DNA of 64,000 bases from Massilia aurea (lineage in GTDB: Bacteria; Pseudomonadota; Gammaproteobacteria; Burkholderiales; Burkholderiaceae_D). The notes beneath the pieces are model-generated. The model worked only from the letters and a program-made list of their open reading frames with translations. It was not told the DNA's origin and searched no databases. A program made the translations under genes and the position numbers. Of the stretch, positions 28,621 through 41,000 are shown in pieces. Position 1 is the stretch's first letter, and each line of letters begins with the position of its first letter. Location of the stretch: the NCBI RefSeq assembly GCF_024753205.1, contig NZ_JANUGZ010000001.1, forward strand, positions 558,001 to 622,000, given 5' to 3'.

Positions 28621-29739
28621 ATGACGCTCAAAGCGACCCCGCTCAATTCCGCTCACCGCGCCGCCAACGCCAAGATGGTCGATTTCGGCGGCTGGGACAT
28701 GCCCGTCAACTACGGTTCGCAAATCGAAGAGCACAACGCGGTGCGCAGCGACGCCGGCATGTTCGACGTGTCCCATATGTGCGTCGTTGACGTCAAAGGC
28801 GCCAATATGCGCACGTTCCTGCGCGGCCTCCTGGCCAATAACGTCGACAAGCTGCAGGTGCCGGGCAAGGCCCTGTACTCGTGCATGCTCAATCCCGAAG
28901 GCGGCGTCATCGATGACCTGATCGTCTATTTCCTGTCCGAAGAATGGTTCCGCATCGTCGTCAACGCCGGCACTGCCGAAAAAGACGTCGCCTGGATGAA
29001 TCAGCAGAACACCGCCACCAACAGCGGCGTGACGATTACCGCGCGCCGCGATGGCAACGATCCGATCGCGCTGATCGCCGTGCAGGGCCCGAACGCGCGC
29101 GCCAAGGTGTGGCAGGTGCTGCCGACCACCCAGGCGCCATCGGAAAACCTCAAGCCGTTCAACGCCGTCATCGTTCCTGATACCGCGTTTGGCGAAGCGA
29201 TGATCGCCCGCACCGGCTACACCGGTGAAGACGGCTTCGAGATCGGCGTGCCGGCCTCGCAAGCCGAAGCGCTGTGGAATGCCTTTGTCGCCGTCGGCAT
29301 CAAGCCGGCCGGTCTCGGCGCGCGCGATACGCTGCGCCTGGAAGCCGGCATGAATCTGTACGGCCAGGACATGGACGATGCCGTCAACCCGCTCGACGCC
29401 GGCCTGGCCTGGACGATCGACCTGGTCTCGGAGCGCGACTTCATCGGCAAGGCGGCGCTCCAGGCCAAGGGCCAGGGCGCGCAATTCGTCGGCCTGATCC
29501 TGCGCGAAAAAGGCGGCATCCTGCGCGCGCACCAGAAAGTGGTCGCGGCCTCCGGCCTGGAAGGCGAAATCACCAGCGGCACCTTCAGCCCGAGCATGCA
29601 GCAGGCGATCGCCTTGGCGCGCGTGCCGATGGACGTGGCCATCGGCGACACCGTCCACGTGATCATCCGCGACAAGCGCCTGGCCGCCAGCGTCGTCAAG
29701 CTGCCGTTCGTGCGCAACGGTAAAGTGCTGGCCTCCTGA
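28621..29739 (+). CDS. gcvT: Glycine cleavage system T protein (aminomethyltransferase)
   Basis: 372 residues from the ATG at 28621, which follows the riboswitch; longer frames would translate the aptamers. Family features include [14 protein letters not shown] near the start, the folate-site aspartate region VDVKG, and [12 protein letters not shown] and [15 protein letters not shown] further on. It transfers the methylene group of the H-protein-bound aminomethyl to tetrahydrofolate and frees ammonia. It is the first gene of gcvTHP, under glycine control through the upstream RNA. Confidence 0.97.
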   Translation: MTLKATPLNSAHRAANAKMVDFGGWDMPVNYGSQIEEHNAVRSDAGMFDVSHMCVVDVKGANMRTFLRGLLANNVDKLQVPGKALYSCMLNPEGGVIDDLIVYFLSEEWFRIVVNAGTAEKDVAWMNQQNTATNSGVTITARRDGNDPIALIAVQGPNARAKVWQVLPTTQAPSENLKPFNAVIVPDTAFGEAMIARTGYTGEDGFEIGVPASQAEALWNAFVAVGIKPAGLGARDTLRLEAGMNLYGQDMDDAVNPLDAGLAWTIDLVSERDFIGKAALQAKGQGAQFVGLILREKGGILRAHQKVVAASGLEGEITSGTFSPSMQQAIALARVPMDVAIGDTVHVIIRDKRLAASVVKLPFVRNGKVLAS

Positions 29740-29797
29740 ACGCTGCCTGGACCCCAGAACACCTATACTGCTATCCACCCAACTACCCGGAGTCCTC

Positions 29798-30178
29798 ATG
29801 AACATCCCTACCGACCTGAAATACACCGAATCCCATGAGTGGGTTCGCCGCGAAGAAGACGGCACCCTGACCGTCGGCATCACCGAGTACGCGCAGGACG
29901 CGCTGGGCGACATCGTGTTCGTCGAGCTGCCGCAGCTCGGCAAGGCCTTTACCGCCGGCAGCGACGCCGCCGTCGTGGAATCGGTGAAAGCCGCCAGCGA
30001 CATCTATTCGCCAGTCGACGGCACCGTCACCGCCGTGAACCAGCCAGTGGCCGACGCGCCGGACTCGATCAACCAGGATGCCTACGGCAGCTGGCTATTC
30101 AAGCTCGCGCCAAGCGACGCCGGCTCGTACGACAATCTGCTCGACGCTGACGCCTACGGCAAGACCACCGACCACTGA
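29798..30178 (+). CDS. gcvH: Glycine cleavage system H protein (lipoyl carrier)
   Basis: 126 residues, normal for GcvH. The lipoylated lysine is K64 in [10 protein letters not shown]. The N-terminal YTESHEWVR and the [19 protein letters not shown] strand region are typical. The lipoyl arm carries the aminomethyl group between the P, T and L proteins in the cytoplasm. It lies 58 bases after gcvT, with a CCCGGAGTCC ribosome-binding region before the start. Confidence 0.97.
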   Translation: MNIPTDLKYTESHEWVRREEDGTLTVGITEYAQDALGDIVFVELPQLGKAFTAGSDAAVVESVKAASDIYSPVDGTVTAVNQPVADAPDSINQDAYGSWLFKLAPSDAGSYDNLLDADAYGKTTDH

Positions 30179-30273
30179 TCCGCCTCCAGGTGCGCCGCCG
30201 GCCCCGCCGCGGCGCACCGCCCTGCACCACCCGCCATTCTCCTTCAACGTCGCCGCAGACTGTGTCCCCCAAC

Positions 30274-33156
<2,883 letters not shown>

Positions 33157-33181
33157 TCACTGACCTGCTCCCGCAGCGGCA

Positions 33182-34894
33182 TCATTTGCGGCTCGATGCG
33201 AGCCGCAAATGCGATGCCGAGTGACGGCGGCGTTCCCGGTTTGACCCACGCCGCTCGCGCGTGGGTTCGCCGGGAACGCCGCTGTTTTCATTGGGGCCTG
33301 GCGCTAACGCAGGCGTTGTTCCCGGCGCCTCCTGGGTGCCATCCCCCTCTTCCAGCCTGAACCCGGCCACGGTGCGCGCCAGCGCAATCGCCTGCATCTG
33401 CAGCATGCACGCGGCGCTCGCGGCTTCCTCGACCAGCGTGCAGTTCTGGCGTGTGACCTGGTCCATCTGCACGATCGCCTGACTGACGCCCTGCAACTGC
33501 TTGGCCTGGCCATCGCCGGTCGAGCCAATCCGCCCGACGAGATGTTCGACATCGCGCACCGAACTGGCGATGCGCTGCATATTGCTGCCAGCGTGCAGCG
33601 CCCATGCCTCGCCGCCGTCGATCTGCGCCACCGACTGCGCGATCACGGCGCGGATTTCCTGGCTGGCCGCGGCCACCCGCCGCGCCAGCGCGCGCACCTC
33701 GGTCGCCACCGCTGCCAGATCCGTGGCGCTCATTGGCGCACGCGAGGCGTCCAGCGCCGCATTCAACACCCGCGTGCCCGTTTCGCCTGCCGCCACTTCC
33801 AGCGCATCGACGATCGCCATCACCTGCTGCGCGCTGCGCCGGCTCGCGTCGAGCGTGGTCACGAGGCGCTCGACGACACCGCCGCCGTCCTGCGCAACGT
33901 CGCCGGCGCCGGCAGCGAGGCGGTTGGCGGCGCGGGCATCGTCGACGTTGTCACGCACGTTCGCCGCCAGCGCTTGCAGCGTGTCCTCGGTGTCGGCCAG
34001 CGCCCCGGCGCGGTACACGGCGCGGCTGCCCAGGCTCAGGCTCCCGAGCTTGATGTCGCGCGAGGCCGCGCCGATCGTGCGCGCTGCTTCGGCCACCGTG
34101 CACAGCATGCCATTCAGATTGCGGATGCTGGCATCGAGCAGGCGCGAGGTGTCGGCGATTTCGTCGCTGCCGTAGTCACGTTCCTGCACCGTGAGGTTGC
34201 CGCTGGCCAGGCTGCTGGCAGCCAGGCCGATGCCGCGGATCTCGCCAAGCAGGATGCGGCGCACGGCGAACGTAATGGCCAGCGACAGACCGATCGCCAG
34301 CACCAGCACGGTGGGCATCAGCAGCGAGACCATGCGAAAGTCGGCCTTGGCCCCCGCGGCGGCCTGGCGCGCCAGCGTGTCTTCGAGCGCGCTGAGACCG
34401 GCCAGGCGCTGGTCGACCAGCGCGTACGCGGCTTCGGCCTTCTGCATCGCGTTGGCGCTGATCGAGCCGTCCAGTGGCGCGAGCTCGATGACGTCGCGCA
34501 CCGCGCGCGCATAGCGGCGCTGCGCCTGCGCGGCCTGCTCGACGTGACGCAGCTCGGCGCCGGTCAGCGGACCGGTCGACAGCGTCGTGAGGCCAACCGC
34601 AATGCGCCCGTGCTGCGCCAGGATGTCGCGCCGCAGCGGCTCGGTGCGGGCCGGCGGAAAGCTGCCGCCCATCCAGCTCAGGTAACGGTAGATGTCGGCA
34701 TGCGCCTTGTGCGACTGCGTGCCCAGACTGGCGGCAGCGTGCAGGCTGGCGGCGCGCTGGCCGACGATCGATTCGAGCGATGCATTCTGGCGTGCCAGCG
34801 CGACATAGGCCGCCCAGGACAGCACCAGCAGCAGCACGAGGACAGCGCCCGGGGCCAGCAGCAATTTGGGGCCGATACGCAGGCGACTCAGCAT
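33182..34894 (-). CDS. Methyl-accepting chemotaxis-like receptor with degenerate signalling tip
   Basis: 570 residues: membrane helix 11-33, an extracytoplasmic four-helix-type sensor (about 34-187), membrane helix 188-211, a HAMP-like segment (212-265) and a long helical cytoplasmic domain. Part of the MCP signalling domain is clear (AAVATEVRALARRVAAASQEIR, residues 394-415), but the preceding hairpin tip, normally NxxALNAAVEAARAGE then GRGFAVVA, reads VLNAALDASRAPMSATDLAAVA. Contacts for CheA/CheW are therefore altered. The last 40 residues are disordered and basic, encoded across two perfect hairpins. It is convergent with gcvP. It may be a decoy, a specialised receptor or an array-independent sensor. 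Confidence 0.82.
   Translation of the reverse strand: MLSRLRIGPKLLLAPGAVLVLLLVLSWAAYVALARQNASLESIVGQRAASLHAAASLGTQSHKAHADIYRYLSWMGGSFPPARTEPLRRDILAQHGRIAVGLTTLSTGPLTGAELRHVEQAAQAQRRYARAVRDVIELAPLDGSISANAMQKAEAAYALVDQRLAGLSALEDTLARQAAAGAKADFRMVSLLMPTVLVLAIGLSLAITFAVRRILLGEIRGIGLAASSLASGNLTVQERDYGSDEIADTSRLLDASIRNLNGMLCTVAEAARTIGAASRDIKLGSLSLGSRAVYRAGALADTEDTLQALAANVRDNVDDARAANRLAAGAGDVAQDGGGVVERLVTTLDASRRSAQQVMAIVDALEVAAGETGTRVLNAALDASRAPMSATDLAAVATEVRALARRVAAASQEIRAVIAQSVAQIDGGEAWALHAGSNMQRIASSVRDVEHLVGRIGSTGDGQAKQLQGVSQAIVQMDQVTRQNCTLVEEAASAACMLQMQAIALARTVAGFRLEEGDGTQEAPGTTPALAPGPNENSGVPGEPTRERRGSNRERRRHSASHLRLASSRK
33228..33290 (+). terminator. Intrinsic terminator of gcvTHP, inside the receptor gene
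   Basis: A perfect 12-base stem, CGGCGTTCCCGG (33228-33239) and CCGGGAACGCCG (33270-33281), encloses a second stem CCCACG/CGTGGG (33245-33250, 33260-33265) and is followed by CTGTTTTCATT. A further 12-base hairpin with a 3-base loop lies at 33184-33210. Read on the plus strand this forms a strong terminator after gcvP. It lies within the last codons of the opposing receptor gene. Confidence 0.65.
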
Positions 34895-35144
34895 AACGCC
34901 CCCGACGGCAGCGTGGCACAGCGCGTGGCGTATGGCGGTAACGTCATGGCATCCTCACTTGAGTTCTCGCGCACCATTTCCTCAGTGCATTCATGACTGT
35001 ACGTCGCGTGTCACGCGTTTCGTTTGTGATGGCGCAAACCCGGCCCGGCCACCGGCCGCGCAACAACGCAAGCTACCGGGCCACTGACTGAGCAATTGCC
35101 TCCCAGATACACCCTCGCGCACCCGCACGCGCTACACTGCGGGT

Positions 35145-36146
35145 ATGACAGTTTTTGTTTTCCGCGGACGCCACCTGCTGTTGCCCACCCTGCTCGTGCT
35201 GTCGCTGGCACTGCACCTGCTGGCCATCATGTGGCTCGATCCGCGTCCCGCGCCGCGCCTGGCGGCGACGGGGCCACTGACCGTGACGCTCGCGGATCCC
35301 GGCGCCAGCACGTCGCTGCCAGCGGTGGCGCCGCCTGTGCGGATGCCCGCAGCCCCGCCGGCCCCAGCAGCCCCGTCCGCACCACCCACCCCACCCGCTC
35401 CCCTGCCGCAGGACCTGCCTGCGACCGCCGAACCTCCATTCAGCCCGCCCACGGCAGCGCCGCCAGCCGCCAGCGACCGCGCAGCTCTGCCGCAGCAGGA
35501 CACGAGTCCGCCCCAGAGGCCCAGCCAATACCGCACCGCCTCGCACGATTCGGTGCGCATCGATTACTGCGTCAACGGGGTGAATGGCGGCGACGCGCGT
35601 CTGGCCTGGGAAACGGATGGCAGCAGCTACCGCCTGGAACTGGATGGGATACTGGGCGAGATCGTCAGCGAAGGCGGTCTGGACGACGCCGGGATGTCGC
35701 CGCGCCGGACCAGCGAGCAATGGGGTGCAGGCCGGGCGACGACGGTGTTCGACCGCGCACGCGGCCAGATCGTCGATGGCGTCACCGGACGCAGCGCGCA
35801 GCTGCTCCCCGGCAGCCAGGACGCTGCCTCGGTGCTGCTGCAATTGGCCAGCATCGGCCAGGCCGACCCGGACCAGTTGCGCAGCAGGCTGGCGTTCTGG
35901 GTGGGCGGCGTGACTGGCGCGCGCGTGGTGTATTTCGAGACCGCAGGTCAGGAATCCCTCGACACCAGGATCGGCACGCTGGAGACAGTGCGCCTGGTGC
36001 GGCTGGCCGACGATGGCGCGCCGCAACTGGAGGTGTGGCTGGCGCCAGCGAAGGCCTGGCTACCGGTGCAACTGCGCCTGAGCGGACCTGATGGCGCGGT
36101 GCGCACGCAAACCGTCTGCGCGATCAGCGCCGCGCAGACGAATTAA
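35145..36146 (+). CDS. DUF3108-domain protein with membrane anchor and proline-rich linker
   Basis: 333 residues. Residues 9-29 form a hydrophobic signal or anchor; residues about 60-125 are a Pro/Ala-rich linker; the C-terminal part (about 130-333) is a beta-rich DUF3108 domain with YCVNGVNGGDARLAW and ETVRLVRL segments. DUF3108 proteins are periplasmic or outer-membrane associated and otherwise poorly known. The short TonB-like layout (anchor, proline spacer, periplasmic domain) suggests it spans the periplasm. It has no operon partner here and is followed by a REP-like palindrome, then by prfC on the other strand. Confidence 0.75.
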   Translation: MTVFVFRGRHLLLPTLLVLSLALHLLAIMWLDPRPAPRLAATGPLTVTLADPGASTSLPAVAPPVRMPAAPPAPAAPSAPPTPPAPLPQDLPATAEPPFSPPTAAPPAASDRAALPQQDTSPPQRPSQYRTASHDSVRIDYCVNGVNGGDARLAWETDGSSYRLELDGILGEIVSEGGLDDAGMSPRRTSEQWGAGRATTVFDRARGQIVDGVTGRSAQLLPGSQDAASVLLQLASIGQADPDQLRSRLAFWVGGVTGARVVYFETAGQESLDTRIGTLETVRLVRLADDGAPQLEVWLAPAKAWLPVQLRLSGPDGAVRTQTVCAISAAQTN

Positions 36147-36161
36147 CAGCAGCGCAAACAA

Positions 36162-36192
36162 CGTAGGGTGGACGGCTGCGCCGTCCACGCGT
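36162..36192. repeat. REP-like palindrome (GTAGGGTGGACGGC type)
   Basis: A perfect 9-base inverted repeat, GTGGACGGC (36168-36176) and GCCGTCCAC (36180-36188), separated by three bases and preceded by GTAGG. It lies between the convergent ends of the DUF3108 and prfC genes, so it may also act as a two-way terminator. Palindromes of this wording are scattered in related genomes, from memory. Confidence 0.7.
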
Positions 36193-36218
36193 TCAATCAA
36201 CCCAGGCACGCGCCGACA

Positions 36219-37895
36219 TCAAGCCAGCTTGACCGCGTGCTCACGCGTTGCGTGGAACGTCAGCTTCGGCCAGCGTTCCTGCGTCAGGCGCAGGTTCACG
36301 CCGGACGTGGCCAGATAGGCCATATTGCCGGCTGCATCGTAGGCAACGTTGTGACCCAGCGAGGCTTCGAAGTCGGCCAGGTTTTTCTTGTCGTCGCTCG
36401 ACACCCAGCGCGCACTGCTGATGCTTGCGCTTTCAAACACGGCATCGACGCCATATTCGTTGAGCAGGCGGCTGGCGACCACCTCGAACTGCAGCACGCC
36501 GACCGCGCCCAGGATCAGTTCGCCACCCAGCACCGGCTTGAACACCTGCACCGCGCCCTCTTCGCCCAGCTGCTGCAGCCCCTTGTGCAACTGCTTCATC
36601 TTCAGCGGATTACGGATGCGCACGGAGCGGAACAGCTCCGGTGCGAAGTACGGAATGCCGGTGAAGCTGAGCATCTCGCCTTCGGTGAAGCTGTCGCCGA
36701 TCTGCATATTGCCGTGGTTCGGCAAGCCGATGATGTCGCCGGCGAATGCCTCTTCGACCTGTTCGCGGCTCGAGGCCATGAACGTCACCACCGACGACAG
36801 CTTGACGTCGCGGCCAAGGCGCAGGTGCTTGACCTTCATGCCCTTTTCGAAACGCCCCGAGCACACGCGCAGGAACGCGATGCGGTCGCGGTGGGCCGGG
36901 TCCATATTGGCCTGGATCTTGAAGACGAAGCCGGAGAATGGCTGCTCGTCCGGCTTGACCGCGCGCACCGTGGCGTCGCGCTCGCGCGGCGATGGCGCCC
37001 AGTCGACCAGGGCCGACAGGATTTCGCGGACGCCGAAGTTGTTGATGGCCGAGCCGAAGAACACCGGCGTCTGCACACCCGACAGGAAGCGCTCGAGGTC
37101 AAATTCGTGCGAGGCGCCGTGCACCAGTTCGACTTCCATCTTGAGCTGCTCGATTTCGAGCGGGAACATCTCGGCCAGGCGCGGGTTGTCGATGCCCTTG
37201 ACGATCTCGAAGGCGCCGTCGGCTTTTTCTTCGCCCGCCTTGAACAGCATGATCTCGTCCTTCAGCAGGTGGTACACCCCGCGGAAGTTCTTGCCCATGC
37301 CGATCGGCCAGGTCACCGGCGCGCATTCGATCTTGAGCACCGATTCGACTTCGTCGAGCAGTTCGAGCGGATCGCGCGTTTCGCGGTCCATCTTGTTCAT
37401 GAACGTGACGATCGGCGTGGCGCGCATGCGGCACACCTCGAGCAGCTTGATGGTCTGCGATTCGACGCCCTTGGCGGCATCGATCACCATCAGCGCCGAG
37501 TCGACCGCCGTCAGCACGCGGTAGGTGTCTTCCGAGAAGTCCTGGTGGCCCGGGGTGTCGAGCAGGTTGATGACGTGGTCGCGGTAATCGAACTGCATCA
37601 CCGACGAGGCCACGGAAATGCCGCGCTGCTTCTCGATGTCCATCCAGTCGGACGTCGCATGGCGACCGCTCTTGCGGCCCTTGACGGTACCGGCCAGCTG
37701 GATCGCGCCCGAGAACAGCAGCAGCTTTTCGGTCAGCGTCGTTTTACCGGCGTCGGGGTGGGAAATGATGCCGAAGGTGCGGCGGCGCGCGACTTCGCGC
37801 GCGATCGTGCCGGCCTGGCGGTTGGCGGCGACTTCAAGGTCGGCGCCTGCGCCGGACGGATCGTCGGCGCTGGAAATATCGGTGTCGTTGGCCAT
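36219..37895 (-). CDS. prfC: Peptide chain release factor 3
   Basis: 558 residues of a translational GTPase. The P-loop is [15 protein letters not shown] from residue 45; GTPase G3 (DTPGHQDFS) and G4 (NKMD) follow. It carries an EF-G-like domain 2 and C-terminal RF3 domains. The first 25 residues are a non-conserved acidic extension, so a later start is possible. RF3 uses GTP to help release RF1/RF2 from the ribosome after termination. It is a single gene, convergent with the DUF3108 gene. Confidence 0.95.
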   Translation of the reverse strand: MANDTDISSADDPSGAGADLEVAANRQAGTIAREVARRRTFGIISHPDAGKTTLTEKLLLFSGAIQLAGTVKGRKSGRHATSDWMDIEKQRGISVASSVMQFDYRDHVINLLDTPGHQDFSEDTYRVLTAVDSALMVIDAAKGVESQTIKLLEVCRMRATPIVTFMNKMDRETRDPLELLDEVESVLKIECAPVTWPIGMGKNFRGVYHLLKDEIMLFKAGEEKADGAFEIVKGIDNPRLAEMFPLEIEQLKMEVELVHGASHEFDLERFLSGVQTPVFFGSAINNFGVREILSALVDWAPSPRERDATVRAVKPDEQPFSGFVFKIQANMDPAHRDRIAFLRVCSGRFEKGMKVKHLRLGRDVKLSSVVTFMASSREQVEEAFAGDIIGLPNHGNMQIGDSFTEGEMLSFTGIPYFAPELFRSVRIRNPLKMKQLHKGLQQLGEEGAVQVFKPVLGGELILGAVGVLQFEVVASRLLNEYGVDAVFESASISSARWVSSDDKKNLADFEASLGHNVAYDAAGNMAYLATSGVNLRLTQERWPKLTFHATREHAVKLA

Positions 37896-38015
37896 AATCG
37901 AGCCCAGTTGTGGACCTGTGACGGCCCTTGTCGGAAAACCCTCGATTTTACCGTCTCGGGCACGCGCCGTGTGAACAGAATACGGCGCGCGCCCGGGCAG
38001 GCACAGCGTGTGGCG

Positions 38016-41000
38016 TCAGTCGCGCACGCGGCGCCAGCCGGTGCGGCGGGCATCCTGGCTGGTGGCCGACGTTACCTCGGACGTGATGGTGTCGCCCTTG
38101 GCGGTGGTGGTGACCATCTTCAGCGCGCCCGACGGCAGGCGCACGATGATGAAGCCCACGGCCGCCGCATCGCCCGACAGCAGAGAACCGGCAATGTCGC
38201 CGGCACCGTCGCCGGCGACATTGCCGGATACGGCGCGACCGGTGCAGACATCCAGATGGTAGGCGTAACTCGAGCCGCCCACGTTGCAGGCCGTCGATGA
38301 CTGCGGCAGGTTCGTCACCACCGACAAGGTGCCTGCGACGATCTTCGGATCGAGGTTGACCCGTTCGCCCGCGTTCTTGTCGAAGTCGATGAACCAGCCG
38401 GCCTTTGCGCCCAGATTGACGATCGCCCCACCAACGGTGAAGCGGTTCGAGCGCGGCACCAATGGCTTCGCGGGGTTATACGGCACGGTCTCGGTGAACT
38501 GGCGCTCCGAGAACGTGTCGGCGGCGCGCCATTTGGCATCGGCCACCGGCGTACCCGTGTCGGCCAGCACGTACACGCTCTGCTCGCCGACATCCTTGAT
38601 GTCGATGTAGTCGAGCATGCGGCCGGTGCCGAAGGTCACGACGCGCCGCGTCGGCGACGCGTCCGCCCCCTGCCCGGTCGTATCGACCTGGCACAGCGCC
38701 ACGTCGGGCCGCGACGTGATCGGCTGGTTGACGCCGGCACTGCCCATGCGCACCCGCGCCACCTTGGCGCCGGTGAAATCGAAGCGCCACATCTGGCCGA
38801 AGTTGTCGCCCCCGTACAGGTAGGTCACCAGCGGATCGGTGTTCGGGTTGGCGGTGATCGCCGTGATCTTGGCCAGGCCGGACGGATCGGCCACGCCGCT
38901 GCCCGAGCCGATGCCACCCGAGCCGGTGGTCAAGAGGCCCGTGTCGGCGTGGGTGATGTCCCGGTCGCCCAGGTTCAGCACCTGCTGGCCGGTCGCGACA
39001 TCGACCACGAACAGGATCCCCTTGCCGCTGCCGCCGGCCACGCCGTCCGCATCGGGAATATTGTTGTAGCCCGATGTCAGGAACGTTACCCAGCGCTGCT
39101 TGTCGTTGCCGTTGGCGTCCTTGCCGTCCTTGATGGTGCCGAACTGCGGATTGCCGAACGTGAAGCCCATCTCGGGCTGGTGCAGGGGGCCGGCGCAGAC
39201 GGTGGCGTCGGCGCAGATTTCCCACAGCGGCGCCGGCGCATCCGGATCGGTGACGTCCAGTGCGTAGTAGCCCCGGCCGCCGGCGTTCAGGCCCGCGACC
39301 AGGATCGTGCGCCAGGCGCCGTTGATCTGCACGTCCGCCAGTTCGGGCGAACCGTCGACCGTGAACTGGTGCTCGGTCGCATAGCCCACGCTGGCCTGGC
39401 GGTACAGTTTCTTCATCGTGATGCGCGGCATGTAGGCCCACATTTCGGTGCCCTTGACGGCGTCGAACGCATGCAGCATGCCGTCATTGGCGGCGATGAA
39501 CACGGTCGGCTTGCGTCCGGCCTGGGCCGCCTTGTAGGCGTCGTAGCCTTCGGCCACGTAGCTCTTGCGCGCGCCGCGCAGGTAGGCCGGCTTGGACGAG
39601 GCGATGTCGCCCAGCACCACCGGCTGCGCCGGCTTGTCCGGTTCGATCTCGGTCTCGCTCGGGCCGGAATAGCCGCGCAGGATCACGTTGTTGGCGTATT
39701 GCTGGTGCCCGCGCAGCCAGTTGACGATCGTCTCGCCATTGTTGACGATCGCCTGGTTTGCGCTGTTCAGGTTGGCGCATTGCGACATCAGCGAGCACTT
39801 GTTGGCGAACCAGGCACGGTCGGCGCCCATGTCCGCGTACACGAGATTCTTGCGCGTGCCGCTGACCGGGTCGCGGTACCAGATGGTGCGCGTGTCGCTG
39901 GCAGCGGCCACCTGCTGGCCGAGGGTCCAGGACGAGCTCCAGATCACTTTCTTATCGACCTCGCCGGTCACCGGGTCGAGTACCCGCTTGGCCAGGTTGC
40001 CAGTCCACTTCACCGTGGTGAATGTCGACGAGAAGATGTCGGCGTCATCCAGCGTGATGTTCGGTGTCGAGGTAGCTGCAGAGGCGGCCGCGCCGGTCGC
40101 CTGGCGGATGTCGTTCAGAGCCTCGTTCAGCCCTTCGACCACCTGCTGCGGATCGGACGCAGCAAAGTACTTGCCGCCGCCATTGATGGCCGCGTGCCAC
40201 AGGTCGTCCACGCGCGACTGGTAGGTATCCGACAGCGCCACCTTGTCGACCACTGGATCGGGCCAGCGGTACACGCCGTCGCTCGTCCAAGGGCAACCGA
40301 CAGCCACCTTGTTGATGATGTTGTCGAGGTCGCCGCCCGACTCGCGCGCGGTATCGTACTTCGGCTCGTAGGTCATGACGCCGTCCACGCCCAGTCCCAG
40401 GCCATAGGTGCGCATGTGCAGGCGCTTGTTGCGGTCGCCGGCCACGACGCCGTCGTCGCCTTCGAGCTCGGGACGCAGCGAATTGTCCTTGGCGGCCGGG
40501 GCACGCGTGTTGCGGCCGCCGTTGTACCAGTACAGCGCGACGTCGGCCAGAGACGGCTTGGCTTGCGCGCTGGTGTCGACGCAGCCGGTGTCCTGGGTAC
40601 AGAAGCGCGCCGGATCGTCCTTGTTGTCGTTGTTGACGACATCGGCGACGCTGCCGCCGTTCCAGTAGCCGTCGGTCGTGACGAACGTGAAGTTCTGCTG
40701 GCAGGGGAATTCGATCACTTCGGCGCCCTGCGCCTGCTTGAAGATCCCCTTGTTGGCAAACATATTGCCCATCTCGTTCAGGGCCAGCCGCACCGGCGTG
40801 CCGCCGGCGCTGTTCATTTCATACAGCGCCTTGTACCAGGCGGTGCGATCGCCCCCGGCGAACGACTTCGGATACAGGATCTGGTCGTTGCCCATGTAGT
40901 CGGTCTGGTTCGCGGCGCGCTGCAGGCCCACCAGGCCCACCTTGTAGTCCTTGTCCAGCGGCTGGAACGCATGGCCCACGGCCGTCTTCATCATTTGGTT

